In this document: piece by piece, positions 24,799 to 36,247 of the stretch | How the letters are laid out: each line of letters starts with the position of its first letter | Numbering within the stretch: position 1 is the first letter of the stretch | The notes under the pieces: model-generated | The model's database searches: none | The model's input: the letters and a program-made list of their open reading frames with translations, nothing else | What the model was told of the DNA's origin: nothing | NCBI GenBank assembly: GCA_030295235.1 | Contig: AP026138.1 | Coordinates: 248,001-312,000 of the forward strand | Origin: Fistulifera solaris | Lineage: Eukaryota; Bacillariophyta; Bacillariophyceae; Naviculales; Stauroneidaceae | Direction of reading: 5' to 3' | Length of the DNA: 64,000 nt | Position numbers and translations under genes: made by a program

Positions 24799-26315
24799 CT
24801 ACGGTTCCATTTCAAAAATATCGTGGTCTTTCGCCTCGCCCAGATCCAACGCCATGAGCGACTCGGACAAATCGGATAAAATAGAACCTGGCAAGGATGC
24901 CGGCAATGAATGAACCGAGTCGTTATCTCTCGGTAAGAAACTTTCATCGCACGAATCAGACGTTCTAGTTCTACTACGCCCCGAACCATAACTTCGACTG
25001 CGTTTCCCTTGTGACTTTGACAAGTCACGCCCGCGAGTTTCTGTAGTACTTTCCTGTAAGAAACTCATAAGCAATGCTTCTTGAACACTATCCGGACTTC
25101 CTGGTACAATGGCATTTTGTATATCACCTTCCGATCCGTCAGGATTCGAGAGTCGAGGACTAAAACAGATAAAATTCTTGTCGTTCCACAGATGTTGCGG
25201 AGACCGCTCGGGAGTACTCTGGGACTCCTGCTGCTGCTGCTGCTGATTCGACCGCCACGGCGATCCAAAGGATGTTGGAGGAACATTGGGATGAGACCAG
25301 TCGGAAAGACTCGACATACCCGATATCAATGACGGTTCCGCCGGTGGCATCTCTGCTGGTTGCAAATCATTTTGTGCGGGATGAAAGGGACGTCCGAAAG
25401 CCTCCTCTGCAACGTCATTCATGGCGGCCACGGCTGCAGTCGACACACCGTTCGCCTGCAGTGATCCTGATCCCCTTCCTCGGAACATGTTGCGAATACT
25501 TTTCTTCAAGGATGAGCTCGAACTACTTTTGCTCTCTTCTTTTTCACTGGAGCCGGTGCAGGAAACGAAAAATCCGATCCACTCTTCTTTGCATACGTCA
25601 AGGGCTCGAACGGAACCGATGACGCCGCCTCGGCTGCTTCCATGCTTCGTGTTGTGTTAATTACTCGCTTGGCACCGCGACTCGATACGGCAACGATACG
25701 TTGCGGTTGCACCAGCGGCGAAGCCTTGGTTGGGTTTACTTCGGATTCAGGCTTTTGCACGAGTGTGTTGCTCTCGCCTTTTGGGCATTCCTTCAAACTG
25801 CTTTCTTTGCTTTTAACGTCGTCAACAGCTTTTTGCTTGGCAAGTATAGCATCTTCACGTAACGCTTGCCCCACCTTTTTGATAGCCTTCTCATCTCCGA
25901 TATCATACCAAGAACCATCCGGATCTTCCTTCAAAAATCTCCCCGGCGGATCCATACTACGTATCAAATATACGATTTCGGCCGCAATGTGCGCTTTCTC
26001 TAATTTCTTGGTCGAATGCGCGCGATAATCGTCTCGGCGCTGGGCGACAATTTCACGAAATTGCACATTCCCGACGTGCGCATTGATCCGGCCTCCGCGG
26101 CCCGAAATGACATCGTTTTTGTTGAGTCGGGTGACCGGTCCCATGTAACGAGGCGGAATGACGGCGAGCGGCCTTCGATGGTTGTGAATTGTTGGAGGCG
26201 GTCCACCAAAGACCACGGAAGCAAACGCGCCCGCCGTTAACCGGCGCTGTCGTTTGCGGTCTTGATCCACATAAAGTGATTTATGAGGAAAAAATGCATT
26301 GTGTGGGTAACTCAT
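24799..26315 (-). CDS. DUF6824 protein, first of three neighbouring paralogues
   Basis: The ATG at 26315 begins MSYPHNAFF. The DUF6824 core (about 26150-25860) has NDVISGRGGRINAHVGN, QFREIVAQRRDDY, KLEKAHIAAEIV, GRFLKEDPDGSWYDIGD and KKVGQALRED. A charged middle, a Gln run and a Ser-rich tail follow, ending in LPGSILSDLSESLMALDLGE. The tail motif EEAFGRPFH and the final S-I-x-S-x-L-S motif recur in the next two genes. The frame breaks at the T run 25540-25544 (A run on the coding strand); one extra base joins the halves as PVKKEESKSSSSSSLKK. The domain is abundant in diatoms; a regulatory role is often supposed but I cannot show one here. Confidence 0.8.
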
Positions 26316-26984
26316 GGTTATTTTTTGGTTATATGAATCAAAAGTCAAGCAACAATGTTGTTGCAATGCAACACGGCCGCGAAGAAATAATAAGGGCACC
26401 TATTTATTTGTGTGTTTGTCGATCTACCCAGTTTTGGCGTACGAAGATGCCGTAGAATAGCTACGGCTACGGCGGCATCCCAACCACGAGCCAAAGCGGG
26501 AAGTCTTTTTTATCGACTTCCGAAATCCATTCGCAAGTTCGGGTGGTCGTTGGTCGTGCCGCCATCTTTCCAGAAGAAGGATTGTGTTTAAACGGAAACT
26601 AAAGATACGGTATCCAAGCACATAGTGTGACTTGTGTTAATTAGACTATTGATTGATAGTGTGGTCGCAACGTTACCAGGTACAAGCATGCCCGCGCCGT
26701 CCTTTGTCTTGAACATCCCTCGCTATTCCTAACTCTAAAAGCAAGACAACGATGATGATTGAAGTAAATTTTCAAATATGTGTCGCACCAGTAATCTTTG
26801 GTAGTAACGAAAAAACACAACGGAGAAATTTTTCACTTCACTGGGTCACGCGTCAGAACACGCACATGCACTCCGCCCCTCTTTAGCGAAAACAGCATAG
26901 CGATGTGATCATTCGCTCGTGCATGTTCCTTGTCATTCATTAGCATTCAATTCTCGATATCACATTGCAGATATATACATATTC
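26316..26984. other. Intergenic spacer between divergent DUF6824 genes
   Basis: About 670 bases. Both promoters should be here. No gene, RNA or strong repeat seen. Confidence 0.45.
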
Positions 26985-28516
26985 ATGGTAAGTCAATGAA
27001 ATTGAATGACTTGCCGTAGAGGAAGGACCAACAATGGAGAATGCACGTAGAGAACTTATTCTTTTCGGACGACTGAATTGCCGATAAGTGCATTTCTTTG
27101 TTTCTTTCTACAATTCACTTCTCTCACACACACGTACACAGGACCGTCAACGCCAGAAACGACAGACGGCGGGTACGCTAGTACAAAAGCTATGGGGAAA
27201 GACGAAAAGAAAACATCGACGGCGCAACCGCGACCCGAGATTACGATTCCTCCGAGAGGAATCGGCCCGGTATCGATGCAAGAAATTAATGAAAATGATG
27301 TCCTCGCTGGCCGAGGCGGACGAATCAATGCGCACATTGGGAATGTTCAGTTCCGTGACATGGTGGCGGCACGGAAAAAGGAATATTTGGCCAAATCAAC
27401 CAAAAAGTTGGAAAAGGCCCACATTGCCGCCGAAGTGGTGCGGATCATCCGAAACATGACACCCCCGGGACGATTTCTCAAAGCCGATCCGGATGGGTTG
27501 TGGTACGATATTGGGGATCAGAAAGCGATCAAAAAAGTAGGACAAGCGTTGCGAGAAGATGCACCGGATGTACGAGATTCGGATGACGAAGATGACAACA
27601 ATAGTAACAATTATGAGCCGTTCGTCCAGTCCAGTAACACCATCACCCCGAAAGCTGTGATACAATTACCATCGGACCATCCGATGCAAGACGACGCAGC
27701 TTTTCATATACTTCCTTTGGTGACCGAAAGCACGCGACAACCGACTCCAACTACCACTGGATTCCGTTCGACACCGCCCATTGCGAAAGCCTTCGGTGAC
27801 TTGCTTCCGTACGCGGCGGGGACATCGGGGCGGCGGCCGCCGCGATGCAAGATGCTGACTTGGCAAGGAGATCCGACGAAGCGTTTGGACGTCCCTTTCA
27901 TCATGCCGACAAGGACATGTCCTTCATTTCTGGGTTTTCGGCCAGCGACATGGTATCGGATATTTCGGGTTTGACGGACCCCATGTCGACACTTTCGGCT
28001 CGCATGAGTCAACAGCGGCCCACTATGCGACAATCGAACAATACGGCTACCACGTACTCGTCCACATTCACTGGCACACGACAATTTTTATCCGCATCGG
28101 GGGCGGGTTTGAATCGGAGTAACTCGTGGAGTAGTCTATTTGATAACAACTCTTTGAGGGGTGGAGGGATCCGGGATAGTTCTCAGTTGGCAGGAAGTGG
28201 AATTTCGGGAATGCAATCCGTGGCGATGAGCGACGCGGAACAAAGGCGTGCCCAACGAAATGAGATACACCAATTTTACCAACAGCAGCAACAGCAGTAT
28301 TCTTCTCAGCAGCAACAGTTTCAACAACAAATGGCCCCTCCACCGCCCCAACCAATGTCTTCTTACCATCAACAATCATCACACCATGGCGGGTTACCGA
28401 CCGACATGTCGGTCGCTAGTATGTCCATGAACTCGGTGGCTTCTATCCCAGCATCCATCATGTCGGGATTATCTGATACATTACAAGCGCTCGACTTGGC
28501 GGAGCCAAGAATATAA
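26985..28516 (+). CDS. DUF6824 protein, second paralogue
   Basis: Best model: the start codon at 26985-26987 sits directly before a GTAAGT donor, and a 154-base intron ends at the CACAG at 27137-27141. Exon 2 then reads DRQRQKRQTAG, which resembles QDRKRQRRLTAG in the first paralogue. A simpler model starts at the ATG at 27192. The core has NDVLAGRGGRINAHIGN, KLEKAHIAAEVVRIIR, GRFLKADPDGLWYDIGD and KKVGQALREDAPDVRD. The tail has DEAFGRPFHHAD, a Gln-rich stretch and IPASIMSGLSDTLQALDLAE. The frame changes at GGGG 27194-27197 (only in the intron model) and at GGGG 27827-27830; one extra G at each restores it, giving an Ala run as in the first paralogue. Confidence 0.78.
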
Positions 28517-28617
28517 TGAAATGTACATTAATGACACATGAGGCTGACACATAATTACACTAATTTAACTTTTGACATTTGTTACTGTTCATCGATCGGA
28601 GTGCATGCGTGAAGGTC

Positions 28618-29664
28618 TCATAACAAGGAATCGATCGGAAGAGGCTCGCCAATATCCATCGCGGTAAATGTCTCTGAAAGATCGGACAAGATCGATGCAG
28701 GGAATGAGACCGATCCGGAATTGATCGACATGCTTGCCACGCTACTGGGAGCTTGAAACGATGCTCTGCTCATGTATTCTGCCGAGTATGTATGTTGTCG
28801 GTACGGCTGTTGTCGTTGATCAAGAATCGAACATGTCAGATGACTGGACAGTCCTGAAATGAGAGAAGCATCCTTGGTTGTAGAGATTTCCATATCATCC
28901 AAAGTAGGAGGCGGATAAAAGACGCGACCGAACGCGATTTCTCCCGAGCCCTCAAGAGCGGCCGTGGCGGCTGCGCTTCTACTTTTTCGGTACCACCAAG
29001 CTGCTCCATTTTCGTTGAGTAGGAGGGACTTTCCGTACTTTCTTCCCGGAGGGAAGGGCGACGAATGGTCACCACAATCGGCTGACATGATTTTGGAGTA
29101 TTGCCTTCTTGCTTCACTGCTCCTTTTTCATGCTGTTGACACGATTTGTCGTCGGACTTTTTACTGCTCGACTCCAACTCTTCCCGCACATCGGGCGCGT
29201 CTTCCCGCAAGGCCTGTCCGACCTTTTTGATGGCTTTGTGGTCACCAATTTCGAACCAGGAGCCATCGGGATCTTCCTTCAAAAAACCTTCCGGGGGGAT
29301 TCAAATGTCGGATATGCTGAACAATACTGGCCGCAATGTGTGCTTTCTCGAATTTCTTGGTTGATTTCGAAATATAATCGGCCTTGTGCATGGCAACGAG
29401 TTTTCGGAATCGAACATTTCCAATGTGCGAATTGATACGTCCCCCTCGTCCCGCGAGAACGTCATTCTCCGACGGATGGTAAATGGGACCAATGCTTCTG
29501 GGCAGCACAGTGATTTCTGGTCGGGGAGGACCCGAAGGCGATTTTTTCTTCGAAAACATGGACTGCATCATCATAGGTCTCTTTCCGTAATAAGGGTAGT
29601 AACTGGGAGGCATTGCTTGAAAGAAATGAGCATTCGATTCTGGGTACCATGCGTAGTAGTTCAT
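28618..29664 (-). CDS. DUF6824 protein, third paralogue
   Basis: The ATG at 29664 begins MNYYAWYPESNAHFF, a Tyr/Met/Pro-rich start. The core reads PPRPEITVLPRSIGP, almost as in the second paralogue, then NDVLAGRGGRINSHIGN, KFEKAHIAASIVQHIR, GRFLKEDPDGSWFEIGD and KKVGQALREDAPDVRE. The tail has IAFGRVFYPP and FPASILSDLSETFTAMDIGE. It converges on the second paralogue, tail to tail, with about 100 bases between stops. Two frame changes are seen: the A run 29281-29286 (one base too many) and the T run 28983-28987 (one too few). The conserved sequence continues on both sides of each. Confidence 0.78.
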
Positions 29665-30293
29665 GCTTTGTTGTTTGCGACTGATTTCCAGGAATTGTGA
29701 CGATTGGTTGGAGATTGTGTTTGAATTTGAATTGGTTTGTTTTTTGTGATTCGTTTTGTTGCCATGCGGTTTTTGTGCGTAGTCGTTCGTAATAAGTCGT
29801 GATAGGACGGACGAGAATACAGAATACAAATACAGACCTGTTCTTCAATGCCGTTTCGGAGGAAAATAGTCATTACTATGAGTGAAAGTGTACGTTTTCG
29901 AGTTTTCACACGAACGATGAGATCACGACAGTACCGGACGTGCAAACGTGCTTCCTTTCAGACTTAACGGTTCAACTTTATCATCGTGTCGTACCGTGTC
30001 CGACGTGCATGCTACTATCGTACCGGTACCAAATAGTTACAGCAATTTCCACCACACAGCATTTGCGCGTGGATGACATCATCGATCCTTTGCACTGACG
30101 AAGAGACGCGAAAAAAAGCAGTCCGATGACGAATGACGGTCCTCAAAGCAAACCAAAATTGAACCAACAACAGCACAACAACAGCCTTGTATCTTTGAGT
30201 CTATCGTGACCTTTCAGTCATTGAATTATCTGAAACTTTGATCACTTTCCTTCATTTCTTAGTTCGAGCATTCCGGTTATCCTATTTGTCACA
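29665..30293. other. Intergenic spacer
   Basis: About 630 bases between divergent genes. Minus-strand frames here are extensions of the DUF6824 gene above its ATG and look like leader. Nothing else supported. Confidence 0.45.
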
Positions 30294-31494
30294 ATGAGAC
30301 TTATTGTACCTCTTTCTCTGTTGCTGCCGATGGCACAGTCATTCGTCGTCCAACGAGAGTCTGTATCTGCTGCTTCCAAACTGCATATGGCTTCTCCTTT
30401 CGACGAATGGCAACAACAAACACAGCGATTGGCTGCCTCTTTCGTCGCCGGTTCGGTTCTTTCGGCTGGCCTCATGTTGAACACGCCCACCGAAGCAATT
30501 GCGTTCGATTCGGCTGTTTTGGATACCACACCATCCCTCGTCGTATCGGTTGCGTCACCGGCTGCTCCTACGAAATCCGCTGCTCCTACGAAGGCCACGG
30601 CTCCCACCAAACCGGTGGATCCGTACAAGCAGGCCCTCGACAATGCCAAGTTCGCTTTGGAAGGAGCGCGTTCGGCCGAAAAGGCGGCCGTCGCTTCGGT
30701 CAAAACCGCCAAGCAAGGTTTGAGTTTGCAGAAAGCCGAGCTGCAAAAAGCCGAGAGTACCAGTCAGAATGCCAAAAAAGCTTTTCTTGACGCTAACGAC
30801 AAGCTAGCCAAGACACCGGCCGATCGAAGTACGAAGGAAATCAACGCCGCCAAGGAAAAAGTTGGTACGTAGAGAATCGTCAGTTGAAAAGTTTTTGATT
30901 GCGTTAGAGCCGACCGATTGCTGAGCTTTAACAAAACTTGCACTAACACTTCTTTTGATTGTTTCGAATATCAGCTGCCACAAAGACTGCCTCACAAAAC
31001 GCCGAAAAAGTAGTTGCCGAGAAAAAGTCGCAATATAAGGTTGCATCTCTAAAGTACAGTGCTGCGGAAAAGAGTTGGAAAAAATTCAAAAGATCAAGGA
31101 CGGATACCAAAAGAAGCTAAAATCAGCGGAGAAGAACTACGAAAAGGCACAGAAAGCGAAAGCCAAGGCCGACAAGATTGCGGCGGAAAAAGCCAAGGCC
31201 GCCGCCGAGGCCAAGAAGAAGGCGGAGAAAGCCGCCGCAGAGAAAGCGAAGCAATTAGAACGCAAGAAGCAAGCAGCTGAAAAGGAGCAAAAGAAGCAGG
31301 CGGAACTTCGAGCCAAGAAGCAAGCGGAAGAAAAGGCGAAGCAAAAGGCTGCACTAGAAAAGGAAATTAAAATGCTTCAAGAGGCTAAGAAAGAGGCAGA
31401 GAAACTCAAGAATGAGTCAGCCAAGCGTATCGCTGAACGCGAAGCCAAAATAGCTGCGGATCAAAAAGCACTGCAATCACTTAGCAAGAAATAA
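30294..31494 (+). CDS. Lys/Ala/Glu-rich coiled-coil protein with plastid, possibly thylakoid, targeting
   Basis: Two exons, 30294-30864 and 30975-31494, phase 1. The leader MRLIVPLSLLLPMAQSFVV carries the Phe-type plastid cleavage site. A second hydrophobic segment, VAGSVLSAGLMLNTPTEAIA, ends like a thylakoid signal (A-x-A). Short repeats of A-P-T-K-(A/S)-x follow. The remaining 260 residues are almost wholly coiled coil, with dense Lys, Ala, Glu and Gln, such as EKAKAAAEAKKKAEKAAAEKAKQ. One frame change at the A run 31068-31071 is mended by one base and then reads AAEKELEKIQKIKDGYQKK. No enzyme domain is visible. The function is unknown; a structural plastid protein is an inference. Confidence 0.72.
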
Positions 31495-31746
31495 GGTGGG
31501 TAGCAGGTTTCCATGTTTCTGTGTTTGACAATCGAACAAAATACTACGAAGTATAGCTTCCTTTAGTTTCTCAAGTTCCATAATACTGCTACTAAATTAT
31601 TCCAACAAGCCGGGGCAGATAAAGTTATCGTGAATCTATTTTAAGTATTTTTGTAATTAGGAGTGTTTGAAATGATGTAAAATGGAGGTAACAAGTTATG
31701 AACGTCGTGTTATTAATTATAAAAATATGGCCTCAAACTCGAGGTC

Positions 31747-33938
31747 CTACTCTGTCTTTTCCAAGGAGAACCAAAGAAAGTTCCAACCAGCTTCCAGTGC
31801 ACGGATCTGCAATGGAGAGGAGCCGGCAGGTAATTTGATTTCAGTTGAAATCGTTGTATATATTTGCCACCAGCCCGTGAGGGGAACACTGATAGTTCCG
31901 TAGACACTTTGAGTTCTGCCATTGACGAGTTCTAGTGCCCCTAATCCCATGTGACTAGCGACACGCATCTCTACTTTGTAGTTTCCACCACTGGGTAGGT
32001 CGACTTGATAGGTGACCCAATCGCCGACGTCGATATGACCCACGTTTTCACCACCCTCGGAAGATGGCTCCAATTCGATGCCTTTCATGCCGTCATACGC
32101 ACTGGCCGGAAAGAAGAATTTGGAGGTAGGAATACTTGCAGCTACTGATGTTTGGTTGGAGTCTGCAGTTAGGGGTTCAAGAGACAGCCAATTCAAATTC
32201 CATCCACCAACAACGGCCACAACTCGCAAAGGAACCATGCCCTCCGGCAAGTCAACGGATCCAATGCTGACTTTCTCCCACGTGTGCCAGTCACCCGTAT
32301 TCGGCACCGAGTCTAGCTGTCCATAAACCTCCTGTGTATCTCTGTCAATCACCATGAGCGACCCTTCAGACAGAGGACTGGCAACGCCAAGATCGAGCCT
32401 ATAGCGTCCGGCAGAAGGAACGGTGATGTTGTAGTCAATGGTATCTCCTGTGTCGATAGAGCCAATAGTCTTCGTACCGTTAACTGGAGATTCGTTCACA
32501 ATGCCATCGGAGCCGACGTTGTCGGTAGCAAGAATCATGGAATTGCCAGAAGTGAGATTCGCTGAAGTGGTATTTCCAGACTGATCACCGGCCGAGTTAT
32601 TTGCAAGTTCGTTGAGCTCGAGCGACATGAAGAGCAAGTTGAAGCTTCCTTCCATGACCACAATCTCTAAAGGAACGATACCGCTTTCGAGGTCGATGTC
32701 ATCGACGCTCACTGTGGTCCAATTCTCCCATCCTCCCGTTGCCGGAATCGAATCAATCGATCCGTAAATTTCTTGAGTGTCACTATTCGTGACAAGGAAT
32801 GAACCTGAACCATTCATACTAGCAACCTCGAGATCGAGCCTGTAGTTACCGGTGACAGGGACTTCCAAGTTGTACTTCATAAAGGCGGTATTGCTAATGT
32901 TGCCAATAATCTGCGGTGCTTCTGTCTCGACGCCAGCAGAGCTATTCATACTTGTGGAAGGAATCAAAATATGAACATCATCCGTCGTGTTAGTAGAATT
33001 GACGGAGGCAGAAGGAATCGATGTTCGTTCAATAATGAAATTCATCATGTTCCATCCACCTTCCACCACAAGGATTTCAAATGGCAAAAACCAGCTTCAA
33101 GAGTAACGTTTTCCACGCTTACAGTAGTCCATGAGTGCCATCCATCCGTTTGCGGAATGTTGTTTACCCGCCCATAGATTTGTTGAGTTTCGCTGTTCTT
33201 TACAACAAAGGAACCGTGTCCATACAAACTAGCAACTTGTACGCGAATCGCGTAGACTCCAAGGGCAGGGATGTTGATTTCGTACTTGACATAATCACCG
33301 GAGCTGGACTCGCCCAGGTTCCCATTGATTGGATCCACTGTTAACCCTTCCGCCCACGCAAATGCAGTTGCCGGAACCAAAAGTTTGCCGGGTGATGTGT
33401 CGATGCTAGCAGCAACGGTGCCATCTGACACTTGATTGAGCGAGAACCAACCGAGATTGAAACCTCCATTGATGATGAGAATTTCGAGCGTGTGGACTCC
33501 TGCAGGAATGTTGGCGTCACCGACTCGTACCGTGGCCCATTGCTCCCAAGATCCAGTTGGCGGGAGCGCATTGACTTCTCCGTAAATTTCAAAAGTTTCC
33601 GAATTAATCACAGAAAATGAACCCACATTATCCGCATTGGAGATGCGAGCTTGCAGTCGAAAGCGGCCTCCCATTTTGACGTCGACAGTGAATTTCAGTC
33701 GGTCCCCAGTGACAATCTTCGCCAAATTTTGTGTCCCTTCCGACGACTCGTCGATTACAACGCCATTGGGTACGATAAAATCGCCAGCATTGATCTTTAT
33801 TGTTTCAGATGCTGAACTTGATAATTCCGACTCTATTTGCCTCGTGTCATACCCGCTGCTTACTAGACCTCGCAACCGCCATGGAGCAGCGGTAGCAACA
33901 GGAAATAAAAGCGCTATCGTCAGAAGTCGTTTTAGCAT
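31747..33938 (-). CDS. Secreted protein with five CBM6-like modules
   Basis: A signal peptide MLKRLLTIALLFPVATA starts at 33938. Five modules of about 135 residues follow, each with the carbohydrate-binding module family 6 signature: an N-terminal acidic segment, G-D-x-x-x-Y, G-x-Y-x-x-x-x-R-V-A-S, Y-G-x-(I/V/L)-x-x-x-P-x-T-G-x-W-x-x-W-x-T-V, and a closing G-G-W-N-x-x-(W/F/M)-x-x-L. The last module (32100-31750) is closest to consensus: GDWVTYQVDLPSGGNYKVEM and AGWNFLWFSLEKTE. Linkers are Asn/Ser/Thr-rich with N-glycosylation sites. No catalytic domain is attached. The frame changes at the A run 33086-33090; one base joins EAGFLPFEILVVEGGWN. It probably binds cell-wall or exopolymer polysaccharide outside the cell (inferred). 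Confidence 0.82.
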
Positions 33939-34427
33939 TACTTCGCTGCTTTTACAATGAAAAGAACTGGAAAATGAAAACATGCACTCGAAGCGAAGGA
34001 TCCCGAGAGCCGACTGGTAGACTTCTTGGACTTCGACGTTGCGGAATTTTCATGTAAACCTTATGATATTTTTTTTAGTACTTCTATGAAGAGTTCACAA
34101 AACTCGATGTCTTTGTCCTCGAAGTTCCGCTTTGAAAAAGACATTTCGGGGTTTTTAGTCAAGTATCAATAAGCAAGTGACATATCGCCCTTTCCACTTT
34201 CTGCTTCTCTCGTCAACAAACAATAGCAATCAGTGGTCATTGTCATTGGTCATTAATCAGTATTCAGTATTCTTTAGACTTCGACGTTCTTCTACTTTCT
34301 ACTATTAGAGACATTCACACATACTACTAAAAGTCAGATCTCAGTTATTAACTTACGGGGATTTTTTATTGTTATTAGACATTAATTAGGCTATATAATT
34401 TGATTTTTTCCCCGTTGTTAACGTTGT
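33939..34427. other. Intergenic spacer with two heptamer duplications
   Basis: About 490 bases. TCAGTAT is repeated at 34257-34270 and TTCTACT at 34290-34303. A looser GGTCATT series lies at 34235-34254. No gene is seen. Confidence 0.5.
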
Positions 34428-34499
34428 GCTGATGTGGCGCAGTGGTAACGCATTTGACTTGTAATCAAAAGATCCCCAGTTCAATCCTGGGCATCAGCT
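34428..34499 (+). tRNA. tRNA-Thr (anticodon UGU)
   Basis: The acceptor stem GCTGATG pairs with CATCAGC, followed by discriminator T. The anticodon stem TTTGA/TCAAA closes the loop CTTGTAA, anticodon TGT at 34460-34462, reading ACA. The T arm is CCCAG-TTCAATC-CTGGG. There is no intron and no encoded CCA. TGGCGCAGTGG and GTTCAATCC fit the internal A and B boxes for RNA polymerase III. Confidence 0.95.
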
Positions 34500-34522
34500 T
34501 TTGCTAAGTTATCGTTTGTTCA

Positions 34523-34528
34523 TTTTTT
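34523..34528 (+). terminator. Pol III T-run terminator after tRNA-Thr
   Basis: Six T residues lie 24 bases past the mature tRNA end, as expected for RNA polymerase III termination. Confidence 0.6.
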
Positions 34529-34780
34529 ATACTCCGTACCAGTAATGCTGTCGTCTCCCTAGATTACCCGTCTTTGATATTTGACATGAAGTTTGAGCAT
34601 CATAAAACAATTTCAAAACCGTGATTATTACTTTTCAGAATGCCCATCTCCATAGGACACAAAATCAATACCTCAGTTCAAATCGCTTTATTATTAAATA
34701 TAAAGGTCGCCATTTAAAAAATGTGTTTGTTGACGGTGGCACAGAGCTACGCATGGGCGAGATGCCAGAAGTGGACTTGT

Positions 34781-35967
34781 TCATTCGAATGATGGTTCTT
34801 CCCTTTGCTGAGATCCAACCTCCACTTGTTGTTTCGACGAGTCATCTTGTAAGAGCTGTGTATTTTCTGTTACGTCTCTTCTTTCATTCGTGACACGTTT
34901 CTTCTCGGATTCTTCGGCAGCAACAACTTTCTCATAAGCCTTCCCGCTCAGCCAATCGTCTAGATCTTCAACATTCTTTCCAGTCGCGCCGTATTTGCCC
35001 ACAACAGTGGAAAATGTCATGGTGAAATCGCGAGGATCTTTGTAAACTCGTGCAGGGTGATAGACCATTACAGATACCTTGTCCGTTTCACCAACGACAC
35101 CATCAATTGGGTGCCAAACTTTGTGAGCTCCGTGCATCGCGATCATTTGAATGGGCGTAGTCTTGCGTGCCATACTGAACGCTCCATTGAAGACCTCAAG
35201 TAACCCATTTTCGGGTGTAGGATTGCACTGTCCCTCCGGTAAGATTCCCAAGTCGCACCCCGAGTTCAGCGCGTTTTTACAGGCCACCAACATCGCCTTG
35301 AAGGACTGTTTGTCGTACTCATTCGGCGTGCCGTGCCCGTTGGCTGCCATTCCGACAGGAATGAATCCAGCTTGCCGAAAAAATATCCGCGTCACCAAAT
35401 GGTCTTCGAGCTGCTTCCAGTACATGATTGTCATCCGACGACCGTTCATTTTCAATTGCGAATGTGCCGCTAGCAGCAAAAACACATCTAACAAACTCGT
35501 GTGATTGCACACCCAAATGCGCGGTTCGTCAATTGTCGGTATATCACCATAGTGCTGCACTTGTAGTTTGCAAAAGGAATCCATTTCATCAACCATCGAC
35601 TACAAAAGGCTGCGGTCGGTACGGCCCAGTTGTGAAGCTGCTTCTCGTTGATTAGTTTGAGGCGAAACAAAATTTGCTGCGGCAAAAGCGTCAGCGGCAA
35701 GGCGAGACACATGGCGACAATATAAAGGCACATTCCGATTTGTCTCAGTGTTTTTTTGACTTTCGGAAGAAAAGCTGTTTTAGTTGCGGTTGCTCCATTG
35801 ATTGCAGTTGAAGCGTTCAAAACGGCTGCATCCTGCTTAATGATTCTTAACTCTTTGCTGACCAATGGCTGTTCTCTGAAAGACACAGAGCGGAACTTGG
35901 GCGTTACAAACGCATTTGCTGGGCAAGCATAAGTGCACAAAAGAAAGAAGGAATAAAGGAACTTCAT
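34781..35967 (-). CDS. Plastid 1-acyl-glycerol-3-phosphate acyltransferase (LPAAT, PlsC type)
   Basis: The ATG at 35967 opens a signal peptide MKFLYSFFLLCTYACPANAF with the Ala/Phe plastid site. A membrane helix ICLYIVAMCLALPLTLLP-like (GMCLYIVAMCLALPLT) follows near residue 85. PlsC motifs are present: NHTSLLD (H-x4-D), FIPVGMAAN and the substrate motif LPEGQCNP. It should convert lysophosphatidate to phosphatidate in the plastid envelope. The Lys/Glu/Gln-rich tail after about residue 350 is unusual for the family and may be disordered. The frame shifts at the A run 35572-35575 (T run on the coding strand); one base gives a continuous WIPFCKLQVQHYGDIP. Confidence 0.85.
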
Positions 35968-36149
35968 CGTATCTTGTAACAATTTTAATGACGATCTTTG
36001 ACGACACAACAATTTTCTCGTCTGTCGCGATTATTATTATTTCATCTTCACGTTCGTAATTCATTCAAACGATGTCGCTAAGAAGAAGTTTTGCGCTATC
36101 ACAGATCAGTGGGATTGATAACCAGTCCGTCACTAGGAGTTGACCCCAT

Positions 36150-36170
36150 GCTATGTGCTATGTGCTGTGT
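36150..36170. repeat. Heptamer tandem repeat GCTATGT x3
   Basis: Two perfect copies and one with a single change lie in the short spacer between the LPAAT and a CBM6 gene. Confidence 0.8.
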
Positions 36171-36247
36171 ACCTCAAAAAAAATTAGCGAAGGCAACTTA
36201 TATTTATTTATGAACCTAAATTATACAAGAACACAACTATACCACAT

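Noticed and set aside
34621-34893. 90-codon plus-strand frame beside tRNA-Thr
   Set aside because: It overlaps the tail of the LPAAT gene on the other strand and has no domain.
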